Assembly: GCA_017629455.1 (NCBI GenBank)
Contig: JAGBXE010000010.1
Coordinates: 1 to 5,194 of the forward strand
Source of the DNA: Kiritimatiellia bacterium
GTDB taxonomy: Bacteria > Verrucomicrobiota > Kiritimatiellia > RFP12 > UBA1067
DNA length: 5,194 bases
Reading direction: 5' to 3'
Part shown: piece by piece, positions 1-5,194 of the stretch
Layout of the letters: each line of letters starts with the position of its first letter
Numbering within the stretch: the first letter of the stretch is position 1
Program-made: the position numbers and the translations under genes
The notes under the pieces: model-generated
What the model saw: only the letters and a program-made list of their open reading frames with translations
Database searches by the model: none
What the model was told of the DNA's origin: nothing

Positions 1-34
1 AGAACGGTAAAATTCTCTATCCTTTTCTCGTCTG

Positions 35-262
35 ATGGCAAAAAAGGCGTATTACTCAAAAGGTGTTGCCGACTATAAAGCAAAATGGCCAAATCACCCT
101 TCGGTAAAGAAACAATTTAGTCCATGGTACAGATATATTGGGGTTTTCGCGGAAAATGGAAAATGGCGGAAACTTCTCTGCCACCCAATATTGGCTCTTG
201 TAATGTACACTGAACGCGTTATGGTAGGCTTTGTCTACATTGCCTCACTAATAAAGAAGTAA
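35..262 (+). CDS. Small ORF or C-terminal end of a possible glycosyltransferase (5' end unresolved)
   Basis: The 75-residue product is rich in Lys, Trp and Tyr. Its middle reads PWYRYIGVF-ENGKWRKLL-HP, followed by a hydrophobic stretch (about residues 51-72) and a final LIKK. This layout, an aromatic/basic segment and then one membrane-associated helix, resembles the C-terminal tail of family 2 glycosyltransferases; that is from memory of the family, not an alignment. The ATG at 35 has no Shine-Dalgarno sequence. An in-frame TAA lies at 8-10, so this frame cannot simply extend off the left edge. Two other readings exist. Another frame runs in from the edge and ends at the TGA at 33-35, overlapping this ATG as TGATG, which would fit translational coupling. 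Alternatively, frame 1 enters from the edge and would join this frame if the A6 tract at 40-45 had one A fewer, making this the tail of a longer gene. No catalytic motif lies within the window. Confidence 0.45.
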   Translation: MAKKAYYSKGVADYKAKWPNHPSVKKQFSPWYRYIGVFAENGKWRKLLCHPILALVMYTERVMVGFVYIASLIKK

Positions 263-311
263 ATCCATTACAATTTAAAGTATTCTTAAATGCCATAAAA
301 CCAATCGAACT

Positions 312-2198
312 ATGAATATCACCTTTCCTGACTGGTCGAAACTTACGCCTGAAATGGCTAACGAGCAACTGCCGCGCCTTCTTGAAGATTCCGAAAAAGC
401 AATAGCCGCTATCGAATCTTCAATGCCAACAACGTACGAAAAGCTTGTCCTTGCTACAAATGACGCAACTCGCAAACTTTGGGAATTATGGAGCGGCGTT
501 TCTCATATGCTTGGCGTTATGAACTCGACAGAGTGGCGCGAAGTTGAAGAAAAATGGCAGCCGTTGATTGTGTCGTTTTCGCTTCGCGTCGGCCAATCGA
601 AAAAACTTTATGAATCAGCTAAAGGAATACTCTCTAGCGTAGCTGACGGCACAGAGCAACTAGATCCAACTAAATGCCGAATCCTTGAGAAAATGGTCCA
701 AGGCGCAGAACTATCTGGTGTTGGGCTAAATGACGAGAAAAAGAAACGCTTCAATGAGATCCATGCGCGGCTAGCTAAACTCGGAGCCGATTTCTACAAC
801 GCTGTTATTGACGCTACAAAAGCATTCTCCCATCAGAAAGACGGCGTAACATACACGATTGATGACGCAAACTACCCAGAAACGATGAAGCAATGCGCCG
901 ACAGGGAAGTGCGTGAAACACTTTACCGCGCAAGAGCCTTAAGAGCGCCAGAAAACGCTCCGCTTATTGCCGAAATCCTTAAGCTCCGCGAAGAGGAAGC
1001 GTCGATTCTTGCTTTTGGTAACTACGCTAAAAGATCACTCGCCTCAAAATGCGCACCGTCCGTCGAAACCGTAATGAAAATGATCAATGGCCTGGACGAT
1101 GCAACGAAAACTCCTTGCGAAAAAGAGGATAAAGAACTATTTAAATTTGCAGAGAAAGAGCTTCCCCGCCTTGAGCCATGGGATTATGCTTTCTATGCCG
1201 AACGCCTGAGAGAAGAAAAATATGCTTATTCTGAAGAGGAACTAAAAAAGCATTTTGAGCTCTCCGATGTTATTAGAGGCCTTTTCCGCATATCAAATCA
1301 TCTATTCGGAATCGACATTGAAGAGTTTCCCAAAGATGCGCGTCCTTCTGTCTGGCATGATGACGTAAGGTTTTTCGCTGTCAAAGAATCAGGCAATACA
1401 ATAGCGCATTTCTACTTTGACCCATTTGTAAGAAACGGCCTTAAATCGGGCGGAGCGTGGATGAATGATTTGCGTAGACGCTATAAAAGCGAAGACGGAA
1501 CAGTTCTTCCGCTTGCTCTAGTAGTAACAAACTTTCCTAAACCTGATGAAAATGGCAAGTGCCTACTTCCATTGCGCGAAGTTGAAACACTTTTCCATGA
1601 ATTTGGCCATGCTCTGCAGGCGATGCTAACGCGCGTCGACGACGAAGATGCCGCAGGAACAGGCCTAATTGAATGGGATGCGATTGAAGTTGCAAGTCAG
1701 TTCATGGAAAACTGGTGCTTAGATGACCGTACTGGAATATCCATTCCTGACGAGCTTAAAACAAAGGTGCGTGCGGCTAAAAACTTTAGATCCGCAAGTG
1801 CATGCCGCCGTCAGCTATCATTCGCAAAAACAGATATCGTATTGCATTCAGGCTTTAATGGCTCTGCTAACGACATCAAAAAAGAGATATTTGCACACTT
1901 CAACCTTCCGATGATTGAGGAAGACAAATTCCTTTGCTCATTCACCCACATTTTTGCTGGCGGTTATGCCGCGGGATATTACGGATACAAATGGTCTGAT
2001 GTTATGAGCGCAGATTGCTACGGAGCGTTTGAAGAATCAGGCCTTGCCAACGATGATTTAGTGCAGAAAACTGGAAAGCGCTTCCGTGATACAGTTCTCG
2101 CGCTGGGAGGTTCACGGCCTGCGCTAGAAGTTTTCCGTCTCTTTAGAGGGCGCGACCCTGAGATCAATGCTCTTCTACGGCAAATGGATCTGCAGTAG
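312..2198 (+). CDS. prlC: M3-family zinc oligopeptidase (oligopeptidase A / PrlC type)
   Basis: This is a cytoplasmic metallopeptidase that cleaves short peptides, such as those left by ATP-dependent proteases or signal-peptide fragments. The 628-residue product is slightly shorter than E. coli oligopeptidase A (about 680). An alpha-helical, Lys/Glu-rich N-terminal half leads to the catalytic domain. The zinc site is HEFGH at residues 429-433 (His429, catalytic Glu430, His433), and the third ligand is Glu459 in WDAIEVASQFMENW, with the spacing expected for M3. The substrate-binding segment HIFAGGYAAGYYGY starts at His546, with Tyr552, Tyr556 and Tyr559 matching the tyrosines that position substrate in thimet-type enzymes. 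The C-terminus (RFRDTVLALGGSRPALEVF, then FRGRDPEINALL) matches the family end, so the gene is complete. No signal peptide is present. The residue after EV is Ala where most relatives have Pro (E-x-PSQ). The ATG at 312 lacks a clear Shine-Dalgarno and follows a 49-base AT-rich gap. Lysine is mostly encoded by AAA, unlike the hydrogenase gene. Confidence 0.95.
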   Translation: MNITFPDWSKLTPEMANEQLPRLLEDSEKAIAAIESSMPTTYEKLVLATNDATRKLWELWSGVSHMLGVMNSTEWREVEEKWQPLIVSFSLRVGQSKKLYESAKGILSSVADGTEQLDPTKCRILEKMVQGAELSGVGLNDEKKKRFNEIHARLAKLGADFYNAVIDATKAFSHQKDGVTYTIDDANYPETMKQCADREVRETLYRARALRAPENAPLIAEILKLREEEASILAFGNYAKRSLASKCAPSVETVMKMINGLDDATKTPCEKEDKELFKFAEKELPRLEPWDYAFYAERLREEKYAYSEEELKKHFELSDVIRGLFRISNHLFGIDIEEFPKDARPSVWHDDVRFFAVKESGNTIAHFYFDPFVRNGLKSGGAWMNDLRRRYKSEDGTVLPLALVVTNFPKPDENGKCLLPLREVETLFHEFGHALQAMLTRVDDEDAAGTGLIEWDAIEVASQFMENWCLDDRTGISIPDELKTKVRAAKNFRSASACRRQLSFAKTDIVLHSGFNGSANDIKKEIFAHFNLPMIEEDKFLCSFTHIFAGGYAAGYYGYKWSDVMSADCYGAFEESGLANDDLVQKTGKRFRDTVLALGGSRPALEVFRLFRGRDPEINALLRQMDLQ

Positions 2199-2334
2199 CT
2201 AAGTCTGTTGTAAGAACAATCTTGCCGCGTGCTAGCGCTTCTGCAACTACTATGCCGAAATTCACGCTCAATGTAGGCAAGCAAACGACATCGCACCTAT
2301 CAAAAGCAGCCTCTTTTTCTTTTCCTGTAAATAC
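2199..2334 (-). pseudogene. GT4 glycosyltransferase remnant (fragment of the C-terminal domain)
   Basis: The minus-strand frame reads FTGKEKEAAF, then CDVVCLPTLSVNFGIVVAEALARG and TTD, broken here for length. This is the nucleotide-sugar binding segment of GT4 (glycosyl transferases group 1), where the usual text is LPS-x-SENFG-xx-xxEALA followed by PV-TT. Only about 45 of some 370-400 residues remain: the N-terminal Rossmann domain and the end of the C-terminal domain are missing. The first Glu of the EX7E motif is Val (codon GTG at 2265-2263), while the second Glu (2241-2239) is kept. Similarity fades after TTD near 2203, beside the stop codon of the convergent peptidase gene; the frame then runs antisense into that gene to a chance stop at 2164-2166. 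The upstream part overlaps the last codons of the GT32 gene in another frame. No ribosome binding site is seen. It is most likely a decayed, non-functional remnant left by a deletion or rearrangement. Confidence 0.75.
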
Positions 2335-3022
2335 GGACAAAACGCCGCACACGCAAGAGAAAATCAATCAACGATCGCATACCATGCCAGCTAAGCCACT
2401 TTAAAAGGCGCTGCTTAGGGCTTGCCCAGCTCATTGCATAATGATGAATCGCTACAGTTCTACTTGTGCTAGAGCAACGCCCATCTACGCCAATTGGGCA
2501 CATAATCTCAGGAGGAATTATTTGAAGAGGAAACCTTGAAAGATGACCGTTTATCCACGGCATCATTTCGCGCGCTGGATCAAACTCAATTTTCTCGTAT
2601 GCGTTTATCATCCCAAGCGCAACTTCACTGCACTTTCGTAAAGCGATGCCTGCGCCTGAAGCCATCCAAACTTCGCCAAGTGCTGTTTTCTCGCCAGCTA
2701 CCCATTCGCCTGAAGGAAGGGATTCTAAATTCGAAATAAGCTCAACATCAAAATCAAAATAAACGCCACCTTCGGCATAAAGAGCCAACATCCTGACAAA
2801 GTCGCTGGCCATAGACCATTTCTTTGCCTCTATTGCCTTATCAAAGAAAGATTCTACGGCTGAATTAAAACCCAACTCAAAACCTTTATCGCGTACTTCT
2901 TCAATCGACCATTCATGAATAGCCCAGTCAGACGCATAAAGACGCCAACTCGCGAGACATTTGCTCGCGAGTTGGGTTTTGGGTCCTCCAAACCAACAGC
3001 AGTGAATGATTTTCGGAATCAT
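2300..3022 (-). CDS. GT32-like glycosyltransferase (DXD-containing, polysaccharide synthesis)
   Basis: The 240-residue product begins IPKIIHCCWFGG, the typical N-terminus of the bacterial GT32 / DXD sugar-binding family (usually IPKIIHYCWFGG). The core reads ASDFVRMLALYAEGGVYFD at about residues 72-90, with the metal- and nucleotide-sugar-binding DXD as Asp90-Phe-Asp92 in DFDVE. HHYAMSW at 193-199 is the usual C-terminal family signature. Such enzymes move a sugar from a nucleotide donor onto capsule, O-antigen or lipid-linked oligosaccharides at the inner face of the membrane; the actual donor and acceptor cannot be read here. The C-terminus is strongly basic (RVRRFVRIYRKRKRG) and may contact membrane. 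Its last dozen or so codons lie on DNA that reads as a GT4 fragment in another frame, so the natural end may have been replaced. The gene starts 22 bases after the hydrogenase stop with no strong Shine-Dalgarno and no intervening terminator, so read-through from the hydrogenase operon is plausible. Length fits the family. Confidence 0.88.
   Translation of the reverse strand: MIPKIIHCCWFGGPKTQLASKCLASWRLYASDWAIHEWSIEEVRDKGFELGFNSAVESFFDKAIEAKKWSMASDFVRMLALYAEGGVYFDFDVELISNLESLPSGEWVAGEKTALGEVWMASGAGIALRKCSEVALGMINAYEKIEFDPAREMMPWINGHLSRFPLQIIPPEIMCPIGVDGRCSSTSRTVAIHHYAMSWASPKQRLLKWLSWHGMRSLIDFLLRVRRFVRIYRKRKRGCF
2945..2975. repeat. Perfect 12-bp inverted repeat with 7-base loop inside the GT32 gene
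   Basis: The arms CCAACTCGCGAG (2945-2956) and CTCGCGAGTTGG (2964-2975) are exact reverse complements around ACATTTG. Each arm contains the self-palindrome CTCGCGAG, so that octamer also occurs as a direct repeat. The DNA encodes GT32 residues of about 17-26 (QLASKCLASW), where the family usually has a LA-x-KC-x-x-SW-type sequence, so protein coding explains part of the similarity. On the minus strand no T-run follows; on the plus strand GTTTT follows (2976-2980). It may fold in the mRNA near the start of the GT32 gene, about 70-100 bases after the hydrogenase stop. Function is unknown. Confidence 0.8.
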
Positions 3023-3044
3023 CTGCCGAAGGACAAGGCGCTTC

Positions 3045-4844
3045 TTACTTGAACTGGTAAGTTTCGCGCTTGTGGTAGTGCGTATGGAGGATACGCTCGG
3101 CGGTGCCAGAACCAGGCTGACCGAGATAATCCTTGTAGAGAGCCGTCACTTCAGGATTGAGGTGCGACATTCTAAGCGTGCACTTTTCATCGTCGGTGTA
3201 GAGACCAGCCGTGCGCTGTGCACGAACTTCGTCGGTAGCACCTGTGGGCTGACCGCCGCCGCCAATGCAACCACCGCGGCAAGCCATCACTTCGATGAAA
3301 TCATAACGAGGCTTGCGGTTGGCCGCCTTGTCTTCACGGATCTGATCGAGAACCTTCTCGACATTACCCATCTGGTGGGCGACAGCAATATTGACTTCCT
3401 TACCGGCGATATTGAGCTTGGCCGTCTTGACACCTTCCATGCCACGAACTTCCTTGAACTCAATCGACGGCGGCTTTGCTTCGCCAGTAATAAGGCAATA
3501 TGCCGTACGAAGCGCAGCTTCCATAACGCCACCCGTGACGCCGAAGATCGTTCCTGCACCCGTGTAGGAGCCGAGAAGATCGTCTGCATTTTCATCGGGC
3601 AGTGAGTTGAAGTCGATACCTGCAGCCTTAATCATACGAGCAAGTTCGCGCGTCGTAAGGACAACGTCGGTATCCTGCGTACCCGTCGAGCTCATATACT
3701 CGTCGCGTGAGATTTCGTACTTCTTGGCCGTGCAAGGCATGATCGAGGTTACATGAACCTTCTTATGGTCGATCTTATTCTTGTCGGCCCAATACGTCTT
3801 GGCAAGAGCGGAGAGCATCTGCTGAGGCGACTTTGCCGACGAGAAGTTCTCGGTGAAATCGGGAGCGTACTTCTCCATCCAATCAGTCCATGCTGGGCAG
3901 CAGGAAGTGATGAGCGGAAGCGTGCCGCCGCTTGTAAAGCGCTTGATAAACTCGGTGCCTTCTTCCATGATTGTAACGTCAGCGGAGAAGTTAGTATCAA
4001 ACACCTTATTAAAGCCAAGGCGACGAAGCGCGGCATAAATCTTGCCAGTCGAAAGCTCGCCTGGCTTCATGCCGAATGCTTCACCAACAGCAACGCGAAC
4101 GGCAGGAGCGATCTGGACGAGGCAGACCTTCTCAGGATCCTGCAACGCCGACCAAACCTTCTTAGTTTCGTCGTTTTCGTAAATCGCGCCAACGGGGCAG
4201 TGTGCCGAGCACTGGCCGCACTTAATGCAGGGCGACTCAGCAAGCTTAACGCCAGCGGCAGGCGACATGACAGTCTTCTCGCCACGACCGATGAACTCAA
4301 GCGCCCAAACATTCTGCATGTTCTGGCAGACATCGGCACAACGACCGCACTTAATGCACTTGTCGGGGTTAAGAACGATCGACGGCGTGGAATTGTCGAC
4401 GTCGCGGTGAATAACCTCTTTCGGGAACGGATTTTCGCGAATTCCGAAATCCGCAGCGAGCTGCTGAAGCTCACAACAGCCAGAACGCGAACACTGCAAG
4501 CAGTCATTCGGGTGGTTGGCAAGAATAAGCTCAAGAACCGTACGCCTTACCTGAACGAGATCAGGATCGTGCGTGACGATCTTCATCCCGGGCATAGCCT
4601 CCGTGCAGCACGCACGAAGGAGTTTGGGGCTAGGCACAAACTTGCCGTTGTCGGCAGGATTGCGGCTAGGAACGAGCTGCCTTACGACGCAGATGCCACA
4701 GCTTGCGCCTGGCTTCAAGTCGGGGTGGTAGCAAAGCGTCGGAATGCTAACATTCGCAGCGCGTGCGGCGACGAGCAAATTCGACCCCTTCGGGATTTCG
4801 ACCTCAACGCCGTTTACTTCAAGCTCTATCATCTCGGTTTCCAT
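3045..4844 (-). CDS. hydA: [FeFe]-hydrogenase catalytic subunit (HndD/HydA type, group A)
   Basis: This enzyme reversibly reduces protons to H2 in the cytoplasm, coupled through its partner to NAD(P)H and possibly ferredoxin (electron bifurcation). Read from the ATG at 4844 it has 599 residues, close to D. fructosovorans HndD (about 585). Domains in order: a plant-type [2Fe-2S] domain with Cys38, Cys49, Cys52 and a Cys of RACC (79/80); the His-ligated [4Fe-4S] motif His111, Cys115, Cys118, Cys124; two [4Fe-4S] ferredoxin motifs, Cys163/166/169/173 and Cys206/209/212/216; then the H-cluster domain. H-cluster motifs are TSCCPAW (Cys316 ligand, Cys315 the proton-transfer Cys), MPCTAKK (Cys371) and MACRGGCIGGGGQP (Cys522, Cys526). 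The C-terminus (LGQPGSG, then LHTHY) is the fused small-subunit domain. All key residues are present. An upstream in-frame ATG at 4937 would overlap the partner gene by over 70 bases; the 4844 start has AAAGGA at the right distance. Lysine is mostly AAG, suggesting high expression. Maturases HydEFG are not in the window. Confidence 0.96.
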   Translation of the reverse strand: METEMIELEVNGVEVEIPKGSNLLVAARAANVSIPTLCYHPDLKPGASCGICVVRQLVPSRNPADNGKFVPSPKLLRACCTEAMPGMKIVTHDPDLVQVRRTVLELILANHPNDCLQCSRSGCCELQQLAADFGIRENPFPKEVIHRDVDNSTPSIVLNPDKCIKCGRCADVCQNMQNVWALEFIGRGEKTVMSPAAGVKLAESPCIKCGQCSAHCPVGAIYENDETKKVWSALQDPEKVCLVQIAPAVRVAVGEAFGMKPGELSTGKIYAALRRLGFNKVFDTNFSADVTIMEEGTEFIKRFTSGGTLPLITSCCPAWTDWMEKYAPDFTENFSSAKSPQQMLSALAKTYWADKNKIDHKKVHVTSIMPCTAKKYEISRDEYMSSTGTQDTDVVLTTRELARMIKAAGIDFNSLPDENADDLLGSYTGAGTIFGVTGGVMEAALRTAYCLITGEAKPPSIEFKEVRGMEGVKTAKLNIAGKEVNIAVAHQMGNVEKVLDQIREDKAANRKPRYDFIEVMACRGGCIGGGGQPTGATDEVRAQRTAGLYTDDEKCTLRMSHLNPEVTALYKDYLGQPGSGTAERILHTHYHKRETYQFK

Positions 4845-4853
4845 CGATGAAGA

Positions 4854-4859
4854 TCCTTT
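4854..4859 (-). promoter_or_regulatory. Shine-Dalgarno of the hydrogenase gene, which decides its start
   Basis: AAAGGA on the minus strand lies 9 bases before the ATG at 4844 and within the 19-base gap after the stop of the upstream subunit gene. The other in-frame ATG candidates (4862, 4937) have no comparable site, which supports METEMIELEV as the true N-terminus and translation within one operon. Confidence 0.7.
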
Positions 4860-4863
4860 CATT

Positions 4864-5194
4864 TCAGCCGTGGCTGATTGCATCGAACTTGCAGACCGCC
4901 TCGCAAGCGCCGCACTTGACGCACTTCGACGTATCAATTACATGCGCCTTACGCACCTCGCCAGAGATTGCGTTTGCCGGGCACTTACGTGCACACATCG
5001 TGCAGCCCTTGCACTTCGCTTCGTCAATCTTGTACGTGACGAGCTTCGTGCACTTGCCGGCGCGGCATTTACGATCCCTAATGTGCTCGAGGTACTCATC
5101 CATGAAGTACTGCAAGGTCGAGCGCACGGGATTGGAAGCCGTCTGACCAAGACCGCAAAGCGAAGCACGATTCATAGCGTCGCAAATCTGCTGC
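4864..5194 (-). CDS. hydB: NuoF-like flavoprotein subunit of the hydrogenase (HndC/HydB type), 3' end only
   Basis: The last 109 residues are visible; the gene continues past the right edge, and the first in-frame Met (5175) is internal. The segment SLCGLGQTASNPV is the part of NuoF-type NADH dehydrogenase subunits that holds the fourth Cys of their [4Fe-4S] cluster. KCRAGKC follows, a Cys pair usual in the linker of HndC/HydB proteins. Then come two [4Fe-4S] ferredoxin motifs, CKGCTMCARKCP and CVKCGACEAVC. This C-terminal double-cluster extension separates HndC/HydB from the NuoF of complex I. The missing N-terminal part should carry the FMN and NAD(P)H sites and possibly a thioredoxin-like [2Fe-2S] domain. 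Its role is to oxidise or reduce NAD(P)H and exchange electrons with the hydrogenase subunit encoded 19 bases downstream, in the same operon. Confidence 0.93.
   Translation of the reverse strand, partial: QQICDAMNRASLCGLGQTASNPVRSTLQYFMDEYLEHIRDRKCRAGKCTKLVTYKIDEAKCKGCTMCARKCPANAISGEVRKAHVIDTSKCVKCGACEAVCKFDAISHG

Noticed and set aside
263..311. Promoter for the peptidase gene
   Set aside because: The gap is AT-rich, but the best -10-like hexamers (CATAAA at 294, TATTCT at 281) match only 4 of 6 positions and have no convincing -35 partner.
2391..2418. Short inverted repeat CTAAGC/GCTTAG in the GT32 gene
   Set aside because: Six base pairs with a long loop inside coding sequence is expected by chance.
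2945..2980. Rho-independent terminator for the hydrogenase operon
   Set aside because: The hairpin is strong, but no T-run follows it in the direction of hydrogenase transcription, and it lies inside the GT32 coding region. I list it only as an inverted repeat.
3006..3605. Open frame of 199 codons on the plus strand across the hydrogenase 3' end and the GT32 start
   Set aside because: It is antisense to two recognised genes, with no family resemblance and no ribosome binding site that I could see.
3753..4850. Long open frame of 365 codons on the plus strand, opposite the hydrogenase gene
   Set aside because: It is fully antisense to a gene with every expected Fe-S and H-cluster motif. The product has no recognisable domain and is a by-product of that gene's codon bias.
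4845..4937. N-terminal extension of the hydrogenase to an upstream ATG at 4937
   Set aside because: It would overlap the upstream subunit gene by more than 70 bases. Its Ser/Ala/Arg-rich text is that gene's ferredoxin region read out of frame, and the 4844 start has a good Shine-Dalgarno.
1..5194. CRISPR array, insertion sequence, tRNA or rRNA gene
   Set aside because: I saw no spaced direct repeats, no transposase motif, no terminal repeats and no tRNA or rRNA-like sequence.

Overview
The window looks like part of the chromosome of an obligately anaerobic, fermentative bacterium. The main evidence is a complete [FeFe]-hydrogenase catalytic subunit directly downstream of the 3' end of a NuoF-like flavoprotein gene, the arrangement of NAD(P)H-linked or electron-bifurcating hydrogenases (HndCD / HydBA type). 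Base composition is moderate. Only the hydrogenase gene shows a clear Shine-Dalgarno sequence. I cannot assign a phylum from the sequence alone.

Layout. Positions 1-262 hold the end of a plus-strand gene whose product resembles the C-terminus of a membrane-associated glycosyltransferase; its reading frame at the window edge is uncertain. Positions 312-2198 (+) encode a complete M3-family zinc oligopeptidase of the oligopeptidase A type. Everything after that is on the minus strand. Reading in the direction of transcription from the right edge: the 3' end of a NuoF/HndC/HydB-like gene (5194-4864); the [FeFe]-hydrogenase gene (4844-3045); a GT32-type glycosyltransferase with a DXD motif (3022-2300); and a GT4 glycosyltransferase remnant (about 2334-2199) whose similarity stops at the peptidase stop codon. 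There is no gene-free stretch longer than about 100 bases.

How the parts work together. The two hydrogenase genes form an operon: the flavoprotein subunit exchanges electrons with NAD(P)H through FMN and Fe-S clusters, and the catalytic subunit passes them along its Fe-S relay to the H-cluster, making or oxidising H2. The GT32 gene starts only 22 bases after the hydrogenase stop, with no visible terminator between them, so it may be co-transcribed, although it has no evident functional link. The GT32 gene, the GT4 remnant and the possible glycosyltransferase end at the left edge suggest a surface-polysaccharide region that has been rearranged, with the peptidase gene lying between its pieces. 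The peptidase is a housekeeping-type cytoplasmic enzyme.

I found no new type of system. The points most worth a second look are the GT4 remnant (only about 45 residues, first Glu of the EX7E motif changed to Val), its sharp junction with the peptidase gene, a perfect 12-bp inverted repeat inside the GT32 gene, and the unresolved reading frame at an A6 tract near the left edge.
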